Shown here: positions 1 through 9,694 of the stretch, piece after piece | How the letters are laid out: each line of letters starts with the position of its first letter | Position numbering within the stretch: position 1 is the stretch's first letter | Program-made: the position numbers and the translations under genes | The notes under the pieces: model-generated | Databases searched by the model: none | Told to the model about the DNA's origin: nothing | Seen by the model: only the letters and a program-made list of their open reading frames with translations | DNA from: Deinococcus apachensis DSM 19763 | Lineage (GTDB): Bacteria; Deinococcota; Deinococci; Deinococcales; Deinococcaceae | Length of the DNA: 31,890 bases | Direction: 5' to 3' | Assembly (NCBI RefSeq): GCF_000381345.1 | Contig: NZ_KB906421.1 | Location: 1 to 31,890 of the forward strand

Positions 1-368
1 CTGCCCCTCTGCAGTTTGAGTACTGCGGAGGCTGGGTCAGTGCCCTTTTCCGAGAAGTACCTGAGCGTGTAGGTAACGTTGGGCTCAACGTTAACAGAGG
101 CCCGCGCCAGATCGCCCTGACCCAACGCCATATTGCTCGGAGTGACCACGAACACGTGCGGCCCAGGGCTCACTTCAATGGGAAACATCATGAACATCTG
201 GGGAAGGACATTGGAGGTTATGAGAACGCCGTCGCAATAGGCGTTGATCGCTCCACTCGGACCGTGGCGATTGTTTACGTAGACGCTCGAAGCGGAGACC
301 GGGCTTCCCAGGGCGGCGGCAGACAGGGCGGCGAGCAGCAGGGTCTTGAGGGTTTGGGGAGTCCGCAT
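1..368 (-). CDS. Secreted DUF4397-like protein, 3' end outside window
   Basis: The reading frame is open from ATG at 368 to the window edge (122 codons), so the C-terminus is missing. It starts MRTPQTLKTLLLAALSAAAL, a typical Sec signal peptide with likely cleavage after VSA near residue 26. The mature part (SSVYVNN, GAINAYCDGVLITSNV, SPGPHVFVVTPS, VEPNVTYTLRYF) follows the strand pattern of DUF4397 repeats, small beta-sandwich domains of exported proteins whose function is unknown. AGGAAAGGA sits 7 bases before the ATG, which fixes the start. Family assignment is by pattern only; that it is an exported protein is more certain than the family. Confidence 0.7.
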   Translation of the reverse strand, partial: MRTPQTLKTLLLAALSAAALGSPVSASSVYVNNRHGPSGAINAYCDGVLITSNVLPQMFMMFPIEVSPGPHVFVVTPSNMALGQGDLARASVNVEPNVTYTLRYFSEKGTDPASAVLKLQRG

Positions 369-805
369 GGTGACGTTCCTTTCCTGATGCCGGGGCATCG
401 GGCGAGAGGCGGGAACTGGGGCGGATCGGCGCGAGGGACACTGGTTCGGCGAGGGAGTTCCTCCTTTCCCCGAATGGATCGGCTAGCCTGCGCTCGGTGG
501 CGCTGCTGAATGTGGCGCCCGGACGCTACCGGCAGTCCTGTGCAGACGCCTGGGGCACCTGGATCCAGTGTGGAAGGCGCTGCGTTTTCGTCGCGTTGAC
601 AAAGCGTTTTCAGCCCGGTGCGCCTGCATTTACTTCACCTCCAGGCGAGCAATCCCGCCCAGGTGCATCAGGGCAGATCACAGTGCCGGCCGGGCCGAAA
701 ACGAGGTGGTAGGGGTATGGCCGCCTCTTGTAAGCCCAGGCACTCTGCCGTCGGAAGGGGACAACTCGGCGGCCGTACTGTCGGCCGGGGAACATTCCAG
801 AGTGG
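369..805. other. 437-bp gap without a recognisable gene
   Basis: Between the DUF4397-like gene and the subtilase remnant I see no gene with coding character on either strand. The 14-mer GATGCCCCGGCATC just upstream of the 368 start is a perfect inverted repeat and may be an operator or leader hairpin. ACTGTCGGCC (777-786) and GGCCGACAGT (818-827) form a 10-bp inverted repeat around the end of the subtilase remnant, without a T tract. Confidence 0.4.
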
Positions 806-1324
806 TCACTTTGTTATGGCCGACAGTGCGTCAACCTCGCCCACGCCATAGAAGCCGTTGTGGCCCATGCCGTCCAGGCAGGTCGCAGTGAAGTCCAGGC
901 CGTACTGCAGCAACTGCGGCACCGGGTTGTATGTGCGCGCGGAGCAGTCCAGCGGCTCGGCCGTTTGCGTCAGCTGGGCCTTGACCGCGCCCGGCGACAT
1001 GGAGCCGTACTGGCTAATCATCAGCGCCACCACTCCGGTGACGTGCGGTGCGGCCATGGAGGTGCACTGCAGGTAGCTGTACGTCGCGCACACCGTCCCC
1101 TGGCAGTCCTGGGTGATCAGCTGGGATGGGAGATCCTCACGCAGCGTCGCTGGCCACGTCGAAAGAATCAGCCCGGACGCCGGAGTCCGCTGGGGTCCGC
1201 GAACGTACCAATCGCCGCCTGGTGCCGTCACGTCAATGACGCCAGAGCCATAGTTCGAGTAGTACGTTTTCTGCTGCTGCCGGTTGTCAGCGGACACGGT
1301 GAAGGGGATCGGCGTTGCAGGGAC
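806..1324 (-). pseudogene. Subtilase (peptidase S8) C-terminal remnant
   Basis: This is the C-terminal third of a subtilisin-like serine protease. The stretch CTSMAAPHVTGVVALM is the S8 active-site block containing the catalytic serine, preceded by YYSNYGSGVIDVTAPGGD, a standard block just before it. The Asp and His of the triad, the signal peptide and any propeptide are absent. The homologous frame begins right after an in-frame TAA at 1325-1327 (VPATPIPFTVSADN), and no S8-like sequence lies upstream. A GTG at 1297 could start a 163-residue product, but it would have no triad. It is therefore a 5'-truncated, dead gene in a zone of insertion and deletion. Confidence 0.8.
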
Positions 1325-1385
1325 TTACTTGTTGTAACACAACACTCGCCCTGCATTTAATGCGCTGTAACTTTCCAAAAGTCCG

Positions 1386-1520
1386 TTACTGTGTGGGGCC
1401 GTCAGAGTTGAAGATGTCGCGGTGCCAGCGCCAGCCATCGCCTTCGTGTTACCAGATGACGAGGTACTTACCTCGATCCAGCACATCCCCATTGGCTCCG
1501 TACAGTTGAAAGCCTCCGAC
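1386..1520 (-). pseudogene. SnoaL/DUF4440-like C-terminal remnant
   Basis: Read on the minus strand from the edge of the insertion sequence, the frame gives FQLYGANGDVLDRGKYLVIW, then an in-frame TAA (1449-1451), then HEGDGWRWHRDIFNSDGPTQ and a stop at 1386-1388. The pattern GKYLVIW, charged residue, GDGW, HRDIFNSD is the C-terminal signature of DUF4440/SnoaL-like (ketosteroid-isomerase-fold) proteins. About 44 codons remain. The N-terminal part is not found on the far side of the insertion sequence, so the insertion was accompanied by deletion or rearrangement. Confidence 0.6.
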
Positions 1521-2668
<1,148 letters not shown>

Positions 2669-2933
2669 GTTGGGTGCACCGTGCATGTACCGGTCACCTT
2701 GGGGGTCAGTTGGCCGCCTTAGCCCGGCTCAACGCCACTTCAGGCCAAACGGCGGTGGCTGCCGGGCCTACACCTGCAACAAGTTGTTGACCGTGGGTGC
2801 AGAGGCTAAGAGTCGCACTTGAGTGAACACGACACTCAGCTGTGCAGCAGCCTGCTCGAATAGCAAGGTAGATAGCACTCGTGGAGGAGCGTGGCGAAGT
2901 ATAAGCATCACCCGGAGGTATTGGCAGGGGTGA
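2669..2933. other. 265-bp spacer, no clear gene
   Basis: On the minus strand an ATG at 2909 opens a 46-codon frame (MLILRHAPPRVLSTLLFEQ...) that ends at a TAG near 2770. It has no convincing ribosome binding site and I recognise no family. The plus-strand frame from GTG 2891 runs through the hsp20 hairpin and into hsp20 antisense and is not a gene. Nothing else is supported here. Confidence 0.35.
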
Positions 2934-2967
2934 GACGAGTTCCGGCCCTCAGGGGCCGGAACTCGTC
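2934..2967 (-). terminator. Hairpin downstream of hsp20
   Basis: A perfect 15-bp stem (GACGAGTTCCGGCCC with its complement at 2953-2967) and a 4-base loop begin 6 bases after the hsp20 stop codon. No T tract follows on the minus strand, so it may be a non-canonical terminator or an mRNA-stabilising stem. Confidence 0.65.
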
Positions 2968-2973
2968 AATGGG

Positions 2974-3447
2974 TCAGCTGAGGGCCTTTGCTGAATTGGC
3001 TCGCTTGATCTCGATCTTACGGGTTCGGACTTCAGCCGCCTTGGGAAGGTGCAGGTGCAGCACGCCGGACTCCAGGCTGGCGTCCACCTGGTCCGTTTCC
3101 ACCTTCACTGGCAGGGTAACGCTGCACTGGAACTCTCCACTTGGCAACGTCTTCACCCAGTACCGTTTGCCGTCCGCATTACTGGGGCTGTAACGGCCAC
3201 GGATGGACAGCGTGAGCCCTTCCACCTGGACGTCCAGGTCCTCCGGTTTGACGCCCGGCACCGCGACGTCTATGACGACATGGCTTTCCGTTTCGTACAT
3301 GTCGAGGAGGAAGCGCGTGCCAGCCAGCGTGGGACTGGCAAGTTCACCGATGAAGCAGTCGAGGGCAGGCCAGAGGGAGCTGGGCGTCGGCATCAGGTCC
3401 GAGCTCCACGTGGTCATGCCATTGTTGGGGGTACGTACGAGTGCCAT
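2974..3447 (-). CDS. Small heat shock protein, Hsp20/alpha-crystallin family
   Basis: 157 residues, a normal length for bacterial Hsp20 (IbpA-like) holdases, which bind unfolding proteins in the cytoplasm without ATP. The alpha-crystallin domain runs from about residue 45 (FLLDMYETESHVVIDVAVPG) to 140. It includes the GVKPEDLDV stretch and ends with SGVLHLHLPKA, the conserved G-x-L block before the last strand; a short basic tail with an IEIKR motif follows. The start is fixed by GGAGGTGA five bases before the ATG. It is monocistronic, with a strong sigma70-type promoter (3513-3541) upstream and a hairpin directly after the stop. I see no CIRCE or HAIR element, so heat control is not visible in the sequence. 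Confidence 0.93.
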   Translation of the reverse strand: MALVRTPNNGMTTWSSDLMPTPSSLWPALDCFIGELASPTLAGTRFLLDMYETESHVVIDVAVPGVKPEDLDVQVEGLTLSIRGRYSPSNADGKRYWVKTLPSGEFQCSVTLPVKVETDQVDASLESGVLHLHLPKAAEVRTRKIEIKRANSAKALS

Positions 3448-3512
3448 GGTTCACCTCCATGCTGTTTCTGCCGTGTGGGACGTTCTTTCTGAGCTTTTCC
3501 CCACACCTCACC

Positions 3513-3541
3513 CATATAAAATATGCGTGCGGGTTTGTCAA
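3513..3541 (-). promoter_or_regulatory. Promoter of hsp20
   Basis: On the minus strand TTGACA (3536-3541), a 17-base spacer, then TATATG (3513-3518). The transcript would have a leader of about 60 bases ending in the GGAGGTGA ribosome binding site. Confidence 0.7.
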
Positions 3542-3909
3542 GAGGCTGCGTTAGTAGTTAGGGGACGGCACCTTGGAGTGAGAGCTCAAACTGCGGACGC
3601 CAGGTCCTCGGCTCCCGGAGCACCGCGTTGCGGTGGGAGGTGAGTGGGGAGGTTGTGGGCGGGCCTTGGCAGGAGGAGTGGCAACGCCTATCGTACCCAA
3701 CCCAAGAAGACCCACAGTCAGTGCGTGACTTGCGGTGCTTTCCAAGCTTCAGCAAGACCGCCACCTCCTTCAACTGCCCCTCAGGAGCGACCGCAACGTG
3801 TCGGTGAGGGTCAAGTTCGTTCTGACAACCGTGGTTCAAAGAAAGCACCGCAATCAGTATCTCGGGTCGCTCTGCAACGCCTATGAGGCTCCTCGAAAGG
3901 AAGGCCCAC
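3542..3909. other. 368-bp gap, no clear gene
   Basis: Open frames occur on both strands but none has a convincing start signal or recognisable family. A plus frame from 3644 contains a CVTC pair (SQCVTCGAF), which could be a decayed zinc-ribbon or transposase scrap, but this is not strong enough to call. The last bases carry the ribosome binding site of the next gene (AAAGGAAGG). Confidence 0.35.
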
Positions 3910-4332
3910 ATGACGGCATTGATTGGAGTCCGCGACGTCTCCCCCCGGGTACACGAAATCTTCAATACGGGTGATCAACAACTGATTGACCCCCTATTCT
4001 GGCCGTTAAGTGACATGCTCGTGATCGGAACCGACCCGCAGGAGTGGTGGGAGGGTGACACGCGTGCGCGCGAGGTGCTGCACACACAACTGGAGGAAAT
4101 GCGCACCAGCGGCATCCAGATAATGCCCGGCGAGCGGCAGCGGGTCATGGAGCGCGGCGATATCGGATGGGGAGCCGAGGACCTGAACCTGGTCATGCCG
4201 GACGGGCAGGTGTTGCTGGCACGGCTGACGCTGGTCTGCGTGCGTGACGGGGACGAATGGCGGGTGGCACAGTGGTACCTTTCTTTTGGTGTTGCGAATG
4301 ATGCAGCCCTCGGTCAGGAGCTCACGATTTGA
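3910..4332 (+). CDS. SnoaL-like / NTF2-fold protein
   Basis: 140 residues from ATG 3910, preceded by AAAGGAAGG at a good distance; the upstream in-frame ATG at 3883 lacks such a site. Features of the SnoaL-like subgroup are seen: an N-terminal helical part (RVHEIFNTGD, then LFWPLSDMLVIGTDPQEWWE), a middle helix (REVLHTQLEEM), and C-terminal strands DLNLVMPDGQVLLARLTLV and GDEWRVAQWYLSFGV. NTF2-fold proteins include isomerases, cyclases and pure binding proteins, so no reaction can be given. It stands alone and is convergent with the M14 peptidase gene. Confidence 0.75.
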   Translation: MTALIGVRDVSPRVHEIFNTGDQQLIDPLFWPLSDMLVIGTDPQEWWEGDTRAREVLHTQLEEMRTSGIQIMPGERQRVMERGDIGWGAEDLNLVMPDGQVLLARLTLVCVRDGDEWRVAQWYLSFGVANDAALGQELTI

Positions 4333-4463
4333 GGGAACAGCGTTCGTCGGAGCTCAAAGTTCGTCCTGGGTGTGACCTCCCTACCAAGTACAATCCCGAG
4401 CGTCATCCAGTTTGGCGGTCATGAACCTAATGGTGAGTAGCTTCTCGTGGCCGGGTAAGGGCC

Positions 4464-6341
4464 TCAGGCTTCGGCATGCTGCCTGACCTGAAACGCGACG
4501 GCCGCTTCGCAGACCGCGACGTGGGCACGGACGAACATCTGGAAGCGCTCGCCGTAGATGGTCTCGTCGGGCGCCTCCGTGATCACGGTGATGGGACACA
4601 GGCCACCCCTCTGCTCCGCCAGTATGAAGGGCAGTCCGTGAATGAGCTGGTAGTGCGGTTGCAGCAGGTGGGCGGCACTTGTGCGGAACGCCCGGGTCGT
4701 GTAGGCGGTGACATCCACTTCCTGGAGGAGGCGACGTGCGATCGCGTCCGCCATGGCTCGGGCGTTGTCGGCCTGCCCCGGCCAGTACCACAGGATCGTG
4801 ACGAACCCGGCGGGCAGAGCCCACGATTCGAAGCCGTACGGCGCATACCCGCTGTACGGCCGGACCCACTCGTGGGCGGGGTACCCGTGCAGGCTCAGGT
4901 GCAGGGACGCGTTCACCTTGTCCCGTGCCCATGCGCGCGCCCGTGTTTCCCAGCGTGGAAGGCCCTGTCGCTGGCCCAGGTCATCCCCGAGGGAGGTGTA
5001 CCGCGCAGCGTGATGCATGTGCTCAGGCGCGATCTGCGTCAGAGCACGGTGCAGGGAGGCCCCATCAGGGTTTTCCAGGGGCAGGACCGCGAAGTTCAGG
5101 TCGCTTGCCACCAGGGAGGGGACGAACTGCAGGGCGGCGACTGGACCCGTCGTCTCATTTGCATGCTGCCCACCGGTGACGAGCACGCCCTCGGGGCCTT
5201 CACGTCCCTTCCGGACCATCGCCGGGACGGGTCGGCCGTCCACGCTCTGCGCGGGGACGGACCAACCCAGCCCATACTGGTCCGCCAGTTGCCGTGCATA
5301 CGCCCAGGTGCGTGCGGGGGGCCAGGGTCGGTCGAGCAGCGTGCTGGTTCCCAGGCGTTCCCCGGAGGGGGGAAGGTCCAGCTCTTCACGCTCCTGAGGT
5401 GCGGCGTCCCAGCGCGTCAGCGTGACACGCGCCCGTCCGTCCTGCCCCGGGGTGCTTCTCGCGATGGGAACGATCCGGCCAGGGGTGAGTGTCCTCGCGT
5501 CCGGGGGAGTGGAGGTGTGCCGTTTGAGGGCGTCGAGCGTTCCGAAATACACCTCCTCGGTGAGGGCCTCGGTCATGCTGATGCGTTCGTCCAGCACGTC
5601 GAGCGCGAGGTCCGGCTCAGAGAGATGCAGGGTGACGGACAGGTCTTTGAAGACGAGCCCGTCGTTCCGCTGACCGGCCAGGTCGAGGATGGCCGGAAGG
5701 ATGACACTGCAGTACCAGTTCCAGAACAGCTCGCCATCAGTCGGGAGGGGCGCGTCATGCAAAGGCCCAGTGTCGGCCTGCACGGTCAGCCAGCCGGTTG
5801 GAGCGACGACCGTCCGACCGTCGGGCGACTCCCGCGACGCGAGCGGAATGAAGCAGCTGCCCTGCCAGAGGGCCGTGTCGCCGCGCCACAGCGTGGCCTG
5901 ATAGGTGGGCTGCGCATGGCCGGGGATGAACTCGGCCTGGACCCCTTCACGTTCAAGGATGGCGGCAAGTGGGTAGGCTTCCTGAAGGAACCTTCCGGGA
6001 TTCTCGCCCGGCAGGCGCGGGTACGTGAGGGTCAGTCGGTCGGCGTGCGCACGGCGCCACAACGGCTGGAGTTCCTCGGTCACCCAGAAGTACGCGGGTT
6101 TGTAGGCGCTGCGGACGCGAACCGCGCACGCCTCTCCACAAGTGGTGCGGAGTGTTTCCCTCAGCCAGGCGCGCATCTCAGGGGATTCCGAGACGTAGGC
6201 GAGCACTTGGGAGGGGGCCCCCTCCTGCCGAAGGGCAGTGACCTGGTCGAGCAGGCGTCGTCCCTCCCAGGGGAAGGTCTGCTGCCATGTGGTCTGCGTA
6301 TCGTGCTGGGTGGCCTGTGGGTTCAGGTCAGGGATGGTCAT
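4464..6341 (-). CDS. M14-type zinc carboxypeptidase-like protein
   Basis: 625 residues, cytosolic (no signal peptide). The catalytic domain is in the C-terminal half: GGQHANETTG gives the HxxE zinc ligands (His393, Glu396), PLENPDG (421-427) is the usual M14 NPDG block, NASLHLSLHGY supplies the third zinc His (481 or 485), and TVITEAP offers Glu589 as the general base. The N-terminal 350 residues are not recognised and may include a substrate-recognition domain. ATG overlaps the stop of the permease gene (ATGA), so it is the last gene of the peptide-uptake operon. That position suggests it trims imported peptides or a conjugated amino acid. Cleavage specificity cannot be read from the sequence. 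Confidence 0.82.
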   Translation of the reverse strand: MTIPDLNPQATQHDTQTTWQQTFPWEGRRLLDQVTALRQEGAPSQVLAYVSESPEMRAWLRETLRTTCGEACAVRVRSAYKPAYFWVTEELQPLWRRAHADRLTLTYPRLPGENPGRFLQEAYPLAAILEREGVQAEFIPGHAQPTYQATLWRGDTALWQGSCFIPLASRESPDGRTVVAPTGWLTVQADTGPLHDAPLPTDGELFWNWYCSVILPAILDLAGQRNDGLVFKDLSVTLHLSEPDLALDVLDERISMTEALTEEVYFGTLDALKRHTSTPPDARTLTPGRIVPIARSTPGQDGRARVTLTRWDAAPQEREELDLPPSGERLGTSTLLDRPWPPARTWAYARQLADQYGLGWSVPAQSVDGRPVPAMVRKGREGPEGVLVTGGQHANETTGPVAALQFVPSLVASDLNFAVLPLENPDGASLHRALTQIAPEHMHHAARYTSLGDDLGQRQGLPRWETRARAWARDKVNASLHLSLHGYPAHEWVRPYSGYAPYGFESWALPAGFVTILWYWPGQADNARAMADAIARRLLQEVDVTAYTTRAFRTSAAHLLQPHYQLIHGLPFILAEQRGGLCPITVITEAPDETIYGERFQMFVRAHVAVCEAAVAFQVRQHAEA

Positions 6342-7201
6342 CAGCGCCTTCCGTGAGGGTCGAGGTGGTCCCGGAGCCAGTCACCGATGAGGTTGAACCC
6401 GAGGACCGTGAGGGTGATCGCGACCCCTGGGAACACCGAGACCCACCACGCGGTCTGCAGGTAGGTGCGTCCGTCGGCGAGCATGCCACCCCAGGACGGC
6501 ACCTGTGGGTCGACGCCGAGGCCGAGGAAGGTAAGGCCCGACTCCAGCAGGATGTTGTTGGCGATGTTCAGGGTTGCGAGGACCACGATGGGGCCGATGG
6601 CATTCGGGATGATGTGCCGGAACATCATCCGTGAGTTGTTCGCGCCGAGCGCGTTGGCGGCCTGGACGTACTCCCGTTCGCGAAGGGACAGGACCTGCCC
6701 GCGCACGAGCCGGGCGTACTGCGCCCACTGTGAGGCGACCATCACCGCGATGAGCTTCCACAGGCCGGGGCCGATGATGGCAATGACCGTAATGGCGAGC
6801 AGGATGAACGGGAAGGCGAGCTGGACGTCCGCAAGGCGCATCAGGAACGCGTCGAGCGCACCCCGGTAGAACCCGGCGAGCAGGCCGAGCAGGGTGCCGA
6901 TCAGGACCGACAGGGCCACCGACACCAGCCCGACGGTGATGGAGATGCGCCCGCCGTACACAACTCTGGAGAAGACGTCCCGGCCGATGGGATCCGTGCC
7001 GAGCGGATGTGGCCCCGCGAAGGTGGGAGGCTTGAGGCGCGCAGTGAGATCCATGACGTCCGTTCCGCTGGGGAAGAGGACATTCGCGAACAGCACGAGC
7101 AGGAGGATGGTCCCGGTCAGCAGGGTGCCGACGAGCAGGTCAGGGGTCCACCGAAGGAAGGGGCGTCGGGCTGATGGGGCGGTCGCGGGGGAGTCGGTCA
7201 T
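6341..7201 (-). CDS. ABC transporter permease, DppC/OppC type
   Basis: 286 residues, an inner-membrane subunit of a peptide/nickel-type importer. After a hydrophilic N-terminus comes a first membrane segment (LLVGTLLTGTILLLVLFANV), then the family block HPLGTDPIGRDVFSRVVYGG (around residues 66-85). The EAA loop follows (EREYVQAANALGANNSRMMF, then HIIPNAIGPI), which contacts the ATPase. The C-terminal FLGLGVDPQVPSWGGML is also typical of DppC. The start lies 1 base after the stop of the DppB-like gene, and its stop overlaps the peptidase start. No ATPase is encoded in the operon, so it must borrow one. Confidence 0.93.
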   Translation of the reverse strand: MTDSPATAPSARRPFLRWTPDLLVGTLLTGTILLLVLFANVLFPSGTDVMDLTARLKPPTFAGPHPLGTDPIGRDVFSRVVYGGRISITVGLVSVALSVLIGTLLGLLAGFYRGALDAFLMRLADVQLAFPFILLAITVIAIIGPGLWKLIAVMVASQWAQYARLVRGQVLSLREREYVQAANALGANNSRMMFRHIIPNAIGPIVVLATLNIANNILLESGLTFLGLGVDPQVPSWGGMLADGRTYLQTAWWVSVFPGVAITLTVLGFNLIGDWLRDHLDPHGRR

Positions 7202-7202
7202 G

Positions 7203-8126
7203 TCACTCTATGCGGACCCTGGGGTCGAACAGGCCGTACGAGAGGTCGACGAGCAGGTTGACGAGCACCACGATGATGGCGAGGACCGTCACGGTACCCT
7301 GCAGGACGGGGTAGTCACGGTTCGAGATGGCCTGCAGGGCCAGGGACCCCAGGCCGGGCCAGGCGAATACCTGTTCCACAATCACCACACCGCCCATCAG
7401 CCCACCGAACTGGAGGCCGATGAAGGTGACGACCGGGATGGCCGTGTTTCGCAGCGCGTGCTTGTACAGCACGTTCCGTTCCGAGAGGCCCTTGCTGCGG
7501 GCCACGGTAACGTACTGGCTGCTCAGCACGTCCAGCAGCGAGGCGCGCAGCAGCCGTACGGTCGTGGAAGTGAGGATGAGGCCGAGGGTGACGCTGGGCA
7601 GGACCAGTGAGGCTGCCCCCTCGTAGCCGGAGGGAGGCAGCCAACGGAGCGTGACGCCGAAGATCAGCACCAGCATGATGCCCAGCCAGAAGTTCGGAAA
7701 GGACAGGCCGAACAGCGACAGCAACCGGATGATCTGATCCGCCCAGCGGCCCTTGTGGACGGCTGCATAGATTCCGAGAGGCAACGAGATCAGGATGGAG
7801 ATGAGCAGTGAGCACAACGCGAGGAGCAGCGTCGGCGGCATGGCCTGCCAGATCAGCGCGCGCACCGGCGTATCACCACGGAAGCTGGTCCCCAGGTTCC
7901 CGGTGACGAGCCCCCCCAGGAATCGTCCGTACTGCACGATGAACGGTTGGTCGAGACCCAGTGCCTGGCGGATGTCCTTCAGCTGTTCAGCGGTGGGGGC
8001 CGAAGCCCCCTGGAATTGAGCCACGGCGGGGTCTCCGGAGAAGCGGAGCATGATCGCGACGACGAGGGTCACGAAGATCACGACCAGCACCGCCTGCAGC
8101 AGTTGCGACACCAGGTAGCGTGCCAC
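7203..8126 (-). CDS. ABC transporter permease, DppB/OppB type
   Basis: 307 residues from a GTG start, 6 bases after the binding-protein stop. The N-terminal membrane segment (LVSQLLQAVLVVIFVTLVVA) and the sequence QLKDIRQALGLDQPFIVQYG are the usual opening of DppB proteins. GTSFRGDTPV, LSFPNFWLGIML, the EAA loop (YVTVARSKGLSERNVLYKH) and VIVEQVFAWPGLGSLAL follow in the expected order. It pairs with the DppC-like subunit to form the membrane channel for a peptide or similar substrate delivered by the binding protein at 8133-9641. Confidence 0.93.
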   Translation of the reverse strand: MARYLVSQLLQAVLVVIFVTLVVAIMLRFSGDPAVAQFQGASAPTAEQLKDIRQALGLDQPFIVQYGRFLGGLVTGNLGTSFRGDTPVRALIWQAMPPTLLLALCSLLISILISLPLGIYAAVHKGRWADQIIRLLSLFGLSFPNFWLGIMLVLIFGVTLRWLPPSGYEGAASLVLPSVTLGLILTSTTVRLLRASLLDVLSSQYVTVARSKGLSERNVLYKHALRNTAIPVVTFIGLQFGGLMGGVVIVEQVFAWPGLGSLALQAISNRDYPVLQGTVTVLAIIVVLVNLLVDLSYGLFDPRVRIE

Positions 8127-8132
8127 GACCGT

Positions 8133-9641
8133 TCACTTCACGCTGACTGTGTTCAGATGCAGGAGGCTGTCGCTCGGGGCCTGGAAGCCCTGGACGCGCT
8201 TGTTGACGCCCCACAGGTCCTGCTGGTTGTACAGCGGGATGTCGATGGCCTGATCGTGTGTGAGTTTGGCGATATTGCGCAGAATTACCAGGCGCTGCTG
8301 CTGGTTGCTCATTTGGTGCTGCTTGTCGAGAAGCGCGTCAAGTTCCTTGTTCTTGAGGTCGGGATTCCAGAACTGGCCACTGTGGTAGAGCAGGTACGCG
8401 GTGTTATCGAAGTCGAAGGTCCAGCCACCCCAGCCCATCTGATAGGCATTGCTGGTCTGGTTCTTGGGAATGATGTCGCTGTAGAAGGTGTTGGTCTCGT
8501 ATGTCTTGAGTGCTGGCTTGAGTCCCACGGCCTGGAAGAAGCCAGCAACGGCCTGCGCAACTTCCCGGAAAACGGCGTCCGTCCCAATGAAGTCAATTCC
8601 AATGGCGGTTCCTGGCTTCACGCCAGCCGCTGCGAGCAACTGCTTGGCCTTGTTGGGATCATACGGGTACGCCTTGAGGTTCGGGTCATATCCGAAGGAC
8701 TTCGAGGACTGCAGGGACGTGATGGGGCTGGCATAGCCCTGCAGGATGCTCTTGATGATGGCGTCCCGGTCCACGGCGTAGTTGAGGGCCTGCCGGACAC
8801 GCACGTCGCTGGTCGGTCCCTTGCTGACGTTGAGGCGCAGGGCCTGCACGGTCGGGCTGGGCACGGCCTGCAGGGTGAGGTTGGCATTGCCCTTGACGGT
8901 CGCGGCCTGGGCGACGGGAATGGCGGTGGCGATGTCGACCCGGCCCGCCTGGAGTTCGGCCACGCGCGTGGACGGCTCCTCAATGAATCGGTAGGTGACG
9001 TTCGCGAGTTTGGGTGGCCCGCCCCAGTAGTCCTTGAACGCTGTGAGCTTGAGCGACTCGCCATTTTTGTAGGACACAAACTTGAAGGGGCCAGTGCCCA
9101 CGGGATGGGTGTTGAAGTACGCGTCGCCCTTTTCCTTGATGTACTTGGGGGGGACGATCATGGCGCCATACCCGGCCAGCTTCGTCAGCAGGACTGGGTC
9201 GGGCTGGGCCAGGATGAGGTCGACGGTGTAGGGATCGACCACCTTGACTTGTTTAATGGCGGTGTAGTTGGCCTGCTGCGGGCCCTTTTTGCCCTCGGGG
9301 CCGAGCAGGCGGTCGAAGGTGAACTTGACTGCAGCGGCGTTGAAGGGCTCCCCGTTGTGGAATTTCACGTTCTTGCGGAGAGTGAAGCGCAGCGTCTTGT
9401 TGTTGTTGAGGTACGTCCACTTGGTGGCCAGACCGGGCTGGAGCTTGAGGTCGGCGCTGCGGATGATCAAGCCGTCGTAGATGTTGTGGGCGACTGTCCC
9501 CCACGCGACCAGGAAGGTGTCGATCGGGTCCCAGTTCTGCGGGTCCTGCGCTGTCGCGATCGTTAGGGTGCCACTCTGGGCGAGTGAGGTGCTCGCGCTG
9601 GCGAGCAGAGCAGTTACGAGTAGGGCCTTGAATGCCTTCAT
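8133..9641 (-). CDS. Extracellular solute-binding protein family 5 (DppA/OppA type)
   Basis: 502 residues. MKAFKALLVTALLASAS leads a Sec signal peptide likely cut after SLA (residue 21). No lipobox cysteine is present, so anchoring is not by a lipid. The mature protein shows SBP family 5 landmarks in order: LTIATAQDPQNWDPIDT, FTLRKNVKFHNGEPFNA, HPVGTGPFKFVSY, PTSDVRVRQALNYAVDRDAI and a late YNQQDLWGVNK. The start at 9641 is chosen because GGGAGGCACC precedes it; an in-frame ATG at 9659 lacks a site. It captures peptides or related solutes for the two permeases. A 7-bp hairpin lies between it and the regulator gene. Confidence 0.94.
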   Translation of the reverse strand: MKAFKALLVTALLASASTSLAQSGTLTIATAQDPQNWDPIDTFLVAWGTVAHNIYDGLIIRSADLKLQPGLATKWTYLNNNKTLRFTLRKNVKFHNGEPFNAAAVKFTFDRLLGPEGKKGPQQANYTAIKQVKVVDPYTVDLILAQPDPVLLTKLAGYGAMIVPPKYIKEKGDAYFNTHPVGTGPFKFVSYKNGESLKLTAFKDYWGGPPKLANVTYRFIEEPSTRVAELQAGRVDIATAIPVAQAATVKGNANLTLQAVPSPTVQALRLNVSKGPTSDVRVRQALNYAVDRDAIIKSILQGYASPITSLQSSKSFGYDPNLKAYPYDPNKAKQLLAAAGVKPGTAIGIDFIGTDAVFREVAQAVAGFFQAVGLKPALKTYETNTFYSDIIPKNQTSNAYQMGWGGWTFDFDNTAYLLYHSGQFWNPDLKNKELDALLDKQHQMSNQQQRLVILRNIAKLTHDQAIDIPLYNQQDLWGVNKRVQGFQAPSDSLLHLNTVSVK

Positions 9642-9657
9642 GGTGCCTCCCGGAGCC

Positions 9658-9676
9658 ATGACTGCTTGCCAGTCAT
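9658..9676. repeat. Hairpin between regulator and binding-protein genes
   Basis: ATGACTG, 5-base loop CTTGC, CAGTCAT: a perfect 7-bp stem 16 bases before the binding-protein ATG. It could be an operator or an mRNA processing or stability stem that raises binding-protein expression; sequence alone does not decide. Confidence 0.4.
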
Positions 9677-9694
9677 AGCATGAGCGAGCGGGTG

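Noticed and set aside
2891..3193. Plus-strand frame beginning MAKYKHHPEVL with GGAGGAGC before it
   Set aside because: It runs through the hsp20 hairpin and then antisense to hsp20 with no family resemblance.
4476..6356. Very long plus-strand frame opposite the M14 gene
   Set aside because: Antisense mirror of a real gene in high-GC DNA; composition rich in Arg, Gly and Val with no domain.
7947..9566. 539-codon plus-strand frame opposite the binding-protein gene
   Set aside because: Antisense shadow of the family 5 binding protein; no domain features.
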